Assembly (NCBI GenBank): GCA_964007475.1
Contig: OZ023274.1
Span: 98,713,322 to 98,777,321 of the forward strand
Source of the DNA: Hybos culiciformis
Taxonomy: Eukaryota > Arthropoda > Insecta > Diptera > Hybotidae
Length of the DNA stretch: 64,000 nt
Direction: 5' to 3'
How positions within the stretch are numbered: the first letter of the stretch is position 1; every line of letters starts with the position of its first letter. Shown here piece by piece: positions 1 to 27,300 of the stretch. Below the pieces are notes generated by a model that had not been told where the DNA came from, did no database searches, and saw nothing but the letters and a program-made list of their open reading frames with translations. The position numbers were made by a program, and so were the translations under genes.

Positions 1-1878
1 TGATGGAAACAACGTCCTCATTCAATGTATACATTATATAAACCTTTTTCAGTTTTAGGAAAATTTGAAAAAAAAAAAATAAAAAATTTGTACATAAAAT
101 TTTTTTTATTGCATTATTTACGTAAATGCCATTTCCATAAAATACGTCGAAATAAATATAAATGATTTTGATATTTATTCACTTCACTGGCTTTTGGGAA
201 GACAAAATATTAACAAAAAAACAAATTATGTTGTTCCGGAGGTGAAGAGTAACAAAATATGTGAAAAAGTTATATACGTGCTTAATGTATATACAAAAAA
301 AAAAAGTTAAACTTTTTTACATTCATAAAATTATATTAAATCAGAAATCATTAATTTTCTTGTGTCTGTATAACAGAAAACTAAGTTAATTTAACACTCT
401 CTTGCTTAATTAATAAAAAAAAAAAATCATTATGAATTCTGACAGAAAAAAAAACGATAATTTAAGAATAGATATTCCGCAGAATATATCTCTCAGAGAT
501 CTCGATTCACTTGGAACTTTTTTTTTTTTTTTTTTTTAATTATGAAAGACTTAATAAATTAATCTATTTTCAACCGGAAGCATGAAAACATTCTTCAGAA
601 ATAATCCGAAAAAATAATAATATTTCCGGGAAAATTCAATCAAAGATAATTAAATATGGATAAAACTGTATTTGTTCATCAATTTAATCCAACCTTGGAG
701 CAGTCAAATTGTCAACCAATATCTTATTTTTGAGTTTAACATGATTTCTTGCAAATCCTTGCGGAACACCCTCGTCCCTTAATAAAGATTTTTTTTTTTG
801 TGAATTGGCAAACAAGATATTTCATTCATTTTTTTTTTTTTTCTTGAAAAAGTATACGATAAATGTAAAGTACCTTTTCTTTAACAAAATAATAAAAAAA
901 AATTATAATAATCGGTTGTCTATTTTATTAAAAAAAAAAAAATTAAAAAAAAAAAGGCAAATCTCATTTTGTAAGATTTTGAAAATCTCATTGTTCAACA
1001 AAGAGAAACTTTTTTAAGGTAGAAAGAAAGCATAATAAAAGAAAAACATATAGATTTGAAAGAACTTTTTATGCGGATAAAATTGTGGCTTTAAAAGGAT
1101 AATTATTCAGGATTATTTTGGTTTAACCAAAATACAATATTTGGCTTCAACAAAAATGAAAATTATTTAACTAAAAGAAAAATGTTTTTTTTTTTTTTAT
1201 TAATTAATTTTAAAATATATAATAGTGCCTAACCTACGTATTTTTATGTATATATACTTTCAGAAATTGTATAAAGTTGTTTGTGAATAAAATTTTTAAA
1301 CTATTTTATCCTTAAGCTATTTATTTACTTTTAATAAAGTTAAAGTTTTTACCAAAAGAAAATTATGCTGCAACATAAAAAAAAAATTAAAAATGGAAAT
1401 GAAATCTCACTTTTCCATCCAATAATTATTATTATTATAAATTGTTGGTTTTATATTCTGACTAGACAGTGAGTTGAATAAAACGATTGAACTTAGAATA
1501 CAACATCACCGCAGCGATATTATTTTAAAAGGCTGAATAAACCTAGCTACGAAATAGATATTATATGTATTTTTATAATTTTTTAATCCATTTTGTGAAA
1601 TTTTTTGACAGGAAAATGCGTAAGAGGAAAGATATTCTTCGAAATCTAGATGCATTTTTTTCCATGATCTACGACAAGCCTGTCCAACGTGTGGCTCTTG
1701 AGCCACATGTAGCTCTTTAGATTTTTTTCGTGGCTCCCAACATAAATCTGGATTAACAAGGTTGTGGCTCTTATGAAAAAACGAAATTTCATAGAAAAAA
1801 ACGTAAATTACATATTTAGTTAGAAATTGACCACCATGAGAGCAAATAAAAAAAACCATATATTTAAACTAAATATAT

Positions 1879-2224
1879 TTATATTATTTCCGCTTATAAT
1901 CGACCATTTATGAATGCAAAAAGCGTGCCGTAAATGACTGATTACAGTCGACTTTCATATTGGGGAAGAGTACTGTAATTGTCTATTACAATCGAGTTGT
2001 GTCATGGTGTAGTATTGAAATTGATGAAATATTGAATGTGTCAATATAACTTGTTTGTTTTGTTTTGAATTGTGTGGCGCGTGTTATTACCGTCGACTTT
2101 CATATGTAGCAGTCATATTCGAATCGGCTAATATTTCTTGTGTAACCGTTATTATTTGAAATTCATTATTTAAAATAGCTTTTTATTTGCTTCAATGGTC
2201 TCTTATAGGCGGAAATAATATAAA
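1879..2224. repeat. Inverted-repeat element nested in the hAT copy
   Basis: The left arm TTTATATTATTTCCGC and the right arm GCGGAAATAATATAAA are perfect 16-bp inverses, and similarity continues inward (TTATAA then GACC). Inside there is also a direct repeat GTCGACTTTCATAT near 1947 and 2092. No clear target duplication could be read, so the superfamily is unknown. It looks like a short MITE that inserted into the older hAT element. Confidence 0.6.
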
Positions 2225-2358
2225 GTAAAATACTTAACTCGAGTCTAATGAGGTAATTAATGTCTCAGTGGATAAAATTTCCTCGGGCTACCGCCCTTGG
2301 ATATTTTATTCACTTCGACTGTAATTACCTCATTACGGCTCTACTTAAGTAATATACT
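2224..2358. repeat. 135-bp foldback hairpin
   Basis: The sequence folds back on itself along nearly its whole length. The outer arms share ATGAGGTAATTA against TAATTACCTCAT, and the inner arms share GGATAAAATTTCC against GGATATTTTATTCAC. The loop is a GC-richer GGGCTACCGCCC. It abuts the previous inverted-repeat element exactly at 2224. It is probably a separate MITE or the hairpin end of the same composite. No gene is involved. Confidence 0.55.
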
Positions 2359-3473
2359 ATTATATATTCAACAATTCAACCCAAAATTAAGTCAAAAAAT
2401 TTTAAAATAAACTAGAATTTAATAATGCATTTAGCATATATATAATAAAATATAAATTAAATCACTAGTTTTTGGTTTAATTTTTTTTCATAGTGGCTCC
2501 TACAAATGAGGATAATTTTCAAATTGCCTCCTAAGTAGATTTGTGTTGGACAGGCCTGATCTACGAGATACCCAATTTTCCAATTTATAATTTCTGCAGT
2601 AAAAATATTAACGAAAATCCATGAAAATACAATATTTTTAATTTCTAAAAAAAAAATACGGCTTACTGTATAAATGACTAACATATTATATAATTATTAT
2701 TCTCAAAAAAACATTTTTTTTTTTTTAATTTACTTTAACATATTACATGTAGGTATATTATAAAACTCTAAAATATTATTCATTTAATGATAATTTTAAT
2801 TTACTTCATTATCTCATAAAAAAAAATGTTAATTCACTCTTCTCTAGAATATTTTAATAATTTCTTCTTTTTTTTCCATCTTTTTTCATCATTTTCAAAA
2901 TATATATACAAATTACAAGAATTTTATAAGAATTTCTTTTTTGCTTCTAGCTAGGGATAATACAAGGAAGCATTAAAAAAGTATTAACAGTCACACAGTT
3001 AAAAGAAAAAAAAATTTCTGCTATTTTAAGAAATCATTGCACGAATTTATCATTAATTTTTAAATACAAGAATATACAAAATACTGTATAAATGTATTAT
3101 TATAGCATACAGTACGTATATAATAAAGCCCCATTTAACAGATGTGAATTGAGAACAAGAAAAATAATATTCATTCATGAAGTATTTTTGTTTTTTGGAT
3201 TAATTAAAAAAAAAATTATATGAATGAACATACCCCGAAAGCTAAAGAAATCTTTATAAAAAAAAAAAAAGAAAATCGGTTTTCTTTTTTATTTTTTTTT
3301 TTGGCACAATTTTTTTTTTTTTTTATGGAATTTAATAATAATTTTTTAATGAAAAATAAAATCCAGTATTACATAAAAAAAATTTATTATAATAGGTATA
3401 TTTTTCTTTTCTTAATTATTCAACTTTAAAATTAAAAATAATGTATTTTGTTTTTTGTTTATTATGCTTAAAG

Positions 3474-18378
<14,905 letters not shown>

Positions 18379-21300
18379 GTTAACTATCAAAATTTAGTTA
18401 TTTACAATTATAATAATTAAAAAAAAAATAAAAATAGAAATTTTATTTTAGTTAATTTTATTCATCTGGTATGAATAAATTTTCAAATGTTTAAAGTAAA
18501 AAGTTAAAAAAAAAAATTTAAATTTATGAATAATAATTATTAATAAAAAGAACAACAAAATTTGCGAGAAAAGTCTCTCCTTTTGTCATAATAACATATA
18601 AAAATAAATTTCTTCAAGACGCAAGACAACGCCAAAAAAATATTTTTAATAATAATAATTAATTAGAAATAAGCAAAAAAACAAAAATATATATAGAAGT
18701 ATAACAAAGAACATAATGTTTTAATTAAGCCAAAACTATAATGTAGTAATATAGTTTATAAGAAAAAAAAATAATAATTAAAATATAACATTGTTAAATG
18801 TTTAAAAATGTAATATTATATTTTTAATTATTTGCGGTGAAATTTATAATAATTTGCCAATAACAATCATGAGGTTTTTCATCCTTTAAAACTTTAAAAC
18901 TTATGTTTGATACTTTAAAATTAGTATTATTAAATATTTAAATTTATTATTTTTTTCTGATATATATTTTTTTATAATGTTATTTTATTATTAAATATTC
19001 ATAATAAAAGTACAGAAAAATGTATAATTATGTACCTAAGACAAATAAGTTCAGTAAGCAAAATACTCTATATTATTTATTTTCATGAGATACTTAAAAG
19101 AATGAGATACTTAAAAAAAAATCATGCAAAATATACTTAAAGCATTCTAAAGTAATCTATCTTAAGATTCAAAATTCATTCTTAAGGATTTCCAAGAAAA
19201 GTTTACTATCAAAATATACAATTTATCTTGTAGAATCCTTCAATCACCGCACATTTATTTTGTTATGCCAATCAAAATGATTTTTCTTTTTTCGTACGTA
19301 TTTAAATAAAATGTAATATTACATAATATTTTAATTTTTGTTTGAAGAAAATGTCGCTTTAAATTAAGTAAAATTTTAAGAAAACCAAACCAAAGGAAAA
19401 AAATTAAAATAAAATTTAATTGAAAAAAAAAACCCGCATGAGTATTTAAGTAATTATTTAAAAAAAAAACAACAAGATTTATGCTGTTATAAAACATAAA
19501 ATGTATAGTTAAATTCTATAAACTATGTAATGTTCACAATGAACTTTATATAAGTTCATTGTTCATATAATATATGTATGTTAAGTTTAATAAAAAGTAG
19601 GTATATAAATAATATTAAAAAAAAAATGAAGATATTTAGTAAAATTTTTACCTTAAACTTTAAAATAGAAAATATTATGTAGGAAAAATTCTGACATTTT
19701 AATTATTTTTTTTTAAGATTTACATATTGTATTTAGTTTTTTTTTATTAAATTATTACTAGTAATATTAATAATGGAGATCAAAAATATTTTTTTTCAAA
19801 AAATTTCCTCCCTGTTATTTTGTTTCATTGAGGAATTTTTTAATTTTTATTTTATTTTTTTTTTTTTTCAAAGTTTTATTTTTCTATTTTTAAGTAAATA
19901 CAATGAAACTATGAATGATGATAATGATGTACCTACAAATTGTCAAAAAAAAAAATTATGTGCTTTATTTTATTAAGATTTTTATAATATATACTTAAAT
20001 AGAAGTTATAATGTTTATTTTTGTTTTTGTTTGGTTTTTGTTAAACTATCTGTGCCGCTTTCACTTCTTTTAATAAAGACAAAAATTTTATTATTTATAT
20101 GTACGAATTTTTTATTTATTTTTTTTTTTTTGTTAAGATTTGTTAAAGATAAGAGTTAATTCTTAATACACATGTGTATATAGAGATATTGAATATGTCA
20201 AAAAATATTAGTTAAAAATGTTATTAAATTTAACAAGAAGTTTTGTGGCGCTAACTCAACGCTGAATATACCTAAAATGGAGATTTAATAAAAAAATAAA
20301 ATTGAATATTTAAGATTGGAATAATTGATTCAGTTTATTCATTTATTAAAAAAAATAATATTGCAATAAAAAAAATTATAAATAAAAACTGAACTGAAAA
20401 TATTTACTCAAAATTTAAAGAATAAAAAATAATAAACTTTGCCCTCATATTTAGCATCGCTCAATATTTTATCTGAGATGATTACTTATTTTCTATTTTA
20501 CTTTATTTCGTAGCTTTACATGCAAATTATACACTGGGTTTTCCCTCCTCAGAATAGGAGATCATTATAACTATGATGCACTATCTTTCTTTTAGTTATT
20601 CCTATAAATAATGTTTTCATTTACTTATATATGTGACAAAGAACGTCCGTTTAATGTGCGTAAACGAAATTTTATAAATTATTTTGTGTATGTAACTAAG
20701 TTTTATTGTTCTTCATCTAAATTTGGTTTTCAAATTACATAATTTAAAACAAAAAAAAAACTGCCATTATAATACTAAATAATACTTAATTAATAAATAC
20801 TTAAGTAAATTATATAAATGTTCTAATTATAAAATAAAAATTAAACTATGCAATTAAAAATTTTTTTTTTTTAAATACTATTCATTCACAACCATACCAT
20901 AGTTTAATAAAATATTAGTTTTTCGTAATTCAATATACTGAAAATAATTCAGTATACATTTTTATAAATCCATTCGTGTTTTCACCAAACAATTGAAATT
21001 TTTTGCACTGCATTTTAAAATTTTCCTCTTCAAAAAAATTTTTGAAATAATAAACGTTATAAATTCTACATAATATATTCTGGCATCTTAGAATCAATTT
21101 TTAAATAACATCAAAAAAATTTAACTAAACCTACTTAATAATAAATATTACATATATATATAGATATTATTTGTCTGCAAATTTTCTATTTAAGGCTGCC
21201 AGTATGTACAATAAAATTCTTATATAAATATTTAATATTTATTAAAATATTATTCAAATTAAAATTAATTTATTTCGATAAACCTACTTCTTTTTAGCAC

Positions 21301-24300
21301 AAAGAATATTTATGTATATCTAAAACATAATTATGTGAGAGTCGACTATAGCGAACCTATATTAATATGAATGATATAATTAAAATACTTATAAAATGGG
21401 CATAAATCAATATTTTTCATAAAGAATATTTTATTGTTTTTTTTTTTTTTATCGTAAGATAGCTAAAAAAAAAAATATTTTTCCTTATTTTCCTTCTTTA
21501 ATGTTAGATAAAAAAAAACTTCTTAAAAACAATACAAGTATAAATCATATGTGAAGAAATTATTCAAAATTAACAGAATTATAAATAAAACATTAGATTG
21601 ATTAACATATTTTAAATTAAATCATTAATCAAAAACACAATATAATAAAAATAATTAATAAATATTAAAAAAAAAAATAAAAAATGTATATTGAACAAAT
21701 TAGAAAAATTCAAATTTAACTGAAACATTTATAATCATAAATCAATAGAATATTATTATTATTAAAAGAAATGAAAAAAAAATAAAACAAACATAATTCT
21801 GTACCTTAAAAAAAATATAACATTAAGATAAAGGAAATAATAAGCATATGAGAATATATTAAAAGTTTTATATAATTCTGTTATATTTTAATATAATATT
21901 ATAAATACATATATAAATATATATATATTTTATGAGAAACTAAAAACATTTACGATTATTTAGCAAAAAAAAAAAGAAGAAGAATATTGTTGTAATATAT
22001 AGGACTACGTATTAAAAAAAAAATATGTGTATAGTAAATGAAAAATATATAAATAATTGCAAAATTTCTTCTCCATAGCCGAATTATTTATTTTTAATGC
22101 CTCATTGCAATTTTATTGTTATTTAATCATAATATTTGTTTCCTTGTTTCTATTATAGAGTAGTAATAACACTATACTTTTATACTCAATAAAAAAGTGA
22201 GTTAGAGCTGTAGTAACACCAGTAAAAAAAAAAAAATATATATATATATATTTTTGTTTCCTAAGTATTAAATGTATGTCACATAGCTTATTATACACAT
22301 CCTTTTTTTGTTACTTCCATGCAGAAATATTTTATATTTTAACAATAATATAAAACTATATTATATAGAAAAATGAATAAACAAATAAAATCAGAATTCT
22401 ACATTAAATTAAAAAAAAAACTATAAATTAAAAATATTTTTCAAAAAAAAAAAAACATAAATGCAATTTAATAGAAACCTGACTAAAAAGAAGTAGTAAA
22501 CAATATTAGTAAATAGGATAAAAAAAAATAGTTATATACAAATCAGGATAAAAAGTAATAATAATATAATATTTTTTAAAGAAATTTATTAATTATATTT
22601 GATTATTTTATTAAAAAATTCATTATTTAATGATTTTTAATTTTATGTAGGAAGATGATTAGCTGATTGGGATAATAGTACCATTTTTTTCTATTATTTA
22701 AATTCGAAAAACTACTACTATGTTTAAAAGTTCCTTATTATTGATTTTTTATTAAAATATTTTCATTTTATTAATAATTTATATTATTATCAAAATAGTT
22801 TTTGATTTTTTCTATTTGTTAGAAAATTAAAATATTTTATCTTTAAAAGTTTCTTTAAACAACATTTTATTTGTTCTCAATATCATTTTGAAACTTACAT
22901 ATTAATAAAATATAAAGTTATATACCAAAATATATAAATAAAACAGCTCATTTACTGTGAATCAAATATTTTTTAAAGACAAAATGAAATAATAATATAA
23001 AACAAAAAAAAATAAAATTTAAAATTAAAATTTATATATAAATCAAATGTAAATAGAAAAATTATGTTATTTATTAGTGAATAAGTAATTATATAAAATT
23101 AGTTTTGTTCACATGTAATCATGCTTAAATGAAAAAAAAAAAAAAATAAGAAGAAAAGTAATACTTTTGAACTCAAAATTCTTAAAATAATATCCAGGCA
23201 AGATAATTGGATATGGAAACATTTTTTTTTTTTTTAAATCTTTACATATTCATGTGAACTAAACCCTTATATATGTATTTTCTAAGAATAAAATATAAAA
23301 CATAAAAATTTAAATAAATAAATCATAAATATAATAATAAAAATGTATATAATAATAATGTATTTCATTCAATATTTTAAAAGCGCATCAAAAAAAGGGA
23401 ATATATTTGTAAATATTTGAAAAAAAAAAAAAATTGAAATTATGGTATATTCAACATTTATATTTAAAATTAAAATTTATATCTAAATATTGAAATATAT
23501 ACATAAATAACTTAAAAAAAAAATTAATTACGTATGTATAGCGGAAGATCCAATTTAACTATAACTTTAAATGAATTTTTTTTTTCTTGTTTCTATGTAC
23601 TCTGTTGCCTTATTTCAAATTTTCAAAACTTAAATATTAAATTTTGATATTAAATATTTTAACAAAATAATTTCCCTCCTTACACTGATCGAATGGACCG
23701 TTTTTAAATACCTATAACAATCTAAAAAGAAAATGGTTTCTTTAAAAAGTATAAATTTTTTAACTTAAATTTCTTTATTCAAAAAAATTATATAAAATGA
23801 ATTTATTATTTTTGTCAAAAAAAAAAAGAAGAAGTAATTGTTTAATTTCTTCGTTGATTTAATCAAATTTCTTTTTCTTCTTAATTTAATTATTTAATGA
23901 ACCGGCTAGGTTCATCAATAATGATTCAATGAACTTTCTAAGTTATAAGAAACTATTCCTATACATTCTAGTTGCTCATTCTAGTTTTATGTATTATGTT
24001 CTAGCCAATTTTGGTTTAGAGAGTTCAATACGATAATCTGTCCTTTCACCTAAGATTTTTTTTTTGTTTTTTTTTTAAATGAAATCAAAAACTAATTTTT
24101 AAGAAAACTTTTTCCATTCCAATTTTTACATAATGAAGAATATCTTTTTGAAAATAAAATATAATATAAAAAAAACATAAAATGCCAAGCAATAAATTAT
24201 TAAAAACAAAAAAAAAATGTTTTCGTAATAAAAAAAAAATTTTCTAAAATCTAAAATAAAAAAAAAATAAATTAAAAAAAAAAGTATCTTTTCTATAAAA

Positions 24301-27300
24301 AATATATAATTAAAAATTAAAAAAAAAATTAGAAAAATATTTATAATTAAAAATGTTATGTGTTTTCTATTAGAAAATATTAGTATTTTTTTAATTAGAA
24401 ATATAAATCGTTCTCTTTTTCTATACAAAACAAAATTAAAAAAAAAAAAAAACACTAAATTCAATATTAAAAAAATTAAAATTTTAAAACAAAAAAAACC
24501 AAAAAGTTAAAAATTCAACTTTATCAAAAATTTACTAAAAACAACATAAGCGTCAAATTATATGTGTTAGTTAGATTTAAAAATATTAGAAAATACAATT
24601 TTTAGATAAAAAAAAAAAATTAAAACTTAAAACATAATATTATTACATTTATAAAAAATTAGATTAAATTTCTTTTTTAATTTAAAATGCGCTCATTCAT
24701 AAGATTTATTCAAATTTCTATATTACTGACTAATATATATAATAAAGATCTTTGTACAATCATGAATTGTTTACAATATTATTTATATACTTTTCATGTC
24801 TTTATGTCTTTTATGTCTTTAAAGTTAGAAACTTTTGGAGAGTTAAAACTAAGTTTTAATGATTTCTAAAATTATCAATGATGGAACAGAGAATAATCTA
24901 AGTCTTTTTCTCTGAAATACCCAATTAATACATTAAACTTTAAAAGATCTTATTATTTCGAATTTTTTTCACAAGAAAAGTCGTTATGGCGCAAAATCAC
25001 CAAGGTGGTAAATTCCGGGTCTGAAATTCTACAAAAAATTTCTAAAAAAAATTTTTTATTTTCACTTCCAAAACTAGTCCTATTTATTAATTATATTATC
25101 TTTAAGTAATATCTGAGCAGGCAGAGCTGAAAATGGATTATTACATGAATTAAACAATATTTATATATAAGCGTTCCCGGACATGACGCGTTCCCAGAAT
25201 GACGTTTTCGTATAGAATTGCATAAAAAACATAGAATAACCTCAAAAACATCCGTTATTAAGATTAATATTGCAAAAGGTCCTAATAATGTTTGAGAATT
25301 AATATATTTAAAGTCATTTACTTTTTTTTTTCTTAGAATTATTGGCATTCCCGGAATGACGGTGAATTATGGTACGCTACAAAAATTCGATACAAAAACG
25401 CACTTACCTCTTACAGTTCTCACATTTTAATAAAAAACAAATCGGGCATTTATTTCCCCTTAGGTGCTCTAAAGAATTACCGAGTGGCGCTATCTTTAGC
25501 ACTTTTCTGAAATAAGATATTTTAAAAAAATGAAAGCGTTCCCGGAATGACGCGAAAACTTGCGCCAGACTTTGAGTTAAATTTTCGGAAAATATAATAT
25601 TGTAAATACTAAAAGACTTATGAATATCATTCCATTATAATATTAACTGAGTTAAAAAGTACTTTCAGAGCATTAAAATTATTTTTTAATACGTATTTTA
25701 ATTGATGTTGTCAGTGAATGTTGACTTGGGACACGTTCCCGGAATGACGTTTTGAGGGTAATTTGTGAAAAAAAATATATTTAATCAATAAATTTAAAAA
25801 AAAATATTTTGATGTGGCGATTAAGCAAGTTGGTTTGGATTACTTATGACGCATTATTTATAAAAAACTATTATATTCTATGATTTAATCGATTCCAACT
25901 GGAATTTACCACCTTGGTGATTTTGCGCCTTATACGTCAAACTGGATTTCCAATGTTAAAAACCTTCTGATCTTACGATTGAGCGTGTACAGTCTTATTA
26001 AATTTTACCATCTGAAGCCTAATTGTAAATTAATTATTAATTTTAAAAATACAAAAAAAAATTAATATTAGTTAATTTTTTTAAAAATAAAGCAAAAAAT
26101 TCTATAGGTGTCTATTAATCGAAATGAAAATTATTAAATAAAATACAAAATATAATATAATAAATTTATATTTATAAAAAAAATAATTAATAATTAGAAT
26201 TATATATTATTTAATATAAAATATATATATTTATTTAAAAAAATTAAAAATTTAATATAATTTCATTTCTAAATTATTTTTTAGCGAATAAATTTAATCT
26301 TTTTCTACTTTTTGTTATTGGTTTATAATTTTTACATTTTGTATTAAAGTTTTATGCAACTACTAATTGAATTTGTTATTACAAAATTTCGACGACGAAT
26401 TATTGATTTGTATAAAAATTCTTGAACAAAATCAGTACATAATCCAGTATTCTACTATAATTATGTAAATCTAAATCAAATAAAAAATATAACATATTAT
26501 AAGGATTATTTGATCTTGTTAAAAGTGCTAAGAAAAAAAATCAAAAAAGTAAAACTTTAATAAAAAAATGTAATTTTATACAACATAAAACAAAAGTATT
26601 AAAATATTTTTTAAAATAAAAATAAAATAAAAAATGAATTATATGTTTTTTGAGACACGACTAAAGTTAACCGATTTAATTAAGTGTTAAATAAATATTT
26701 CATTATTTTGTATGTAAAAATGTTTCAAAAACTATTTAATTAATGATCTTCCATATTTAGTAATATTTTAATTTTTGAATATTATGTTAAAACAATTACT
26801 ATTAAAGTTAAAGAAATTTTCATTAAACATTCTTTCACACAAAAACCCACATCTAGTTACTAGTAAACATTAAATTGTACTTAAAATCAATTTGTTCAAT
26901 AATTGTTATTCCCTTCAATAAGAAAATAATCAATTTTATTATTAATTATAATTTACAGTAAAATTTAAGTAATTTTGAGATAGAAATTAAAGTATCTAAT
27001 TGTCAAATAGAAATCATTAACGCTTATAATTAAAGCATAATAAAACTCATTAAAATAACGAAGTGAAACAAAAAATTTTAGGCTATTTTTATTTCAAAAT
27101 TTAATTGTCCGCTTAATAATTCCAAAAACAAAATATTTTTTGAAACATTTTTGACATTAATCAAAATATCTATTTTTAAAAATATAATCATCTTATATAA
27201 AAAAAAAAACACATAAATATTATAAATTTACTATATTAACAGTATTGCGAAATGTCAAAAAAATTATGTAATTTAAAAAAAAATATATATAAAATTAAAC

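Larger units (their letters stand above)
1675..2558. mobile_element. Non-autonomous hAT-like transposon, 884 bp
   Basis: The ends are inverted copies of a 14-bp terminal repeat, CAAGCCTGTCCAAC at the left and GTTGGACAGGCCTG at the right, with one mismatch. The element is flanked by a perfect 8-bp target duplication, ATCTACGA, at 1667-1674 and 2559-2566. An 8-bp duplication and a terminal repeat starting with CA are typical of the hAT superfamily. The subterminal stretch with GTGGCTC and GAGCCAC is also seen in many hAT elements. No transposase reading frame is present, so it would depend on a relative elsewhere. Two further inverted-repeat structures lie inside it (1879-2224 and 2224-2358). 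Confidence 0.85.
1..3473. other. No exon recognised; probable kcc intron or upstream DNA
   Basis: This stretch is AT-rich, with many A and T homopolymers. No conserved exon was seen in any frame. The first recognisable kcc exon starts at 3474 in the middle of the membrane domain, so the DNA here is most likely part of an intron, with the N-terminal exons lying left of the window. That is an inference from the missing N-terminal third of the protein. A hAT-like element occupies 1675-2558 and is annotated separately. The remaining short reading frames are low-complexity. Confidence 0.5.

Noticed and set aside
1506..1859. 117-codon minus-strand frame
   Set aside because: It runs across the left end of the hAT-like element and has no protein similarity.
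24126..24464. 112-codon minus-strand frame
   Set aside because: The translation is almost only Phe, Ile, Lys, Leu and Tyr from A/T runs; no domain or splice context.
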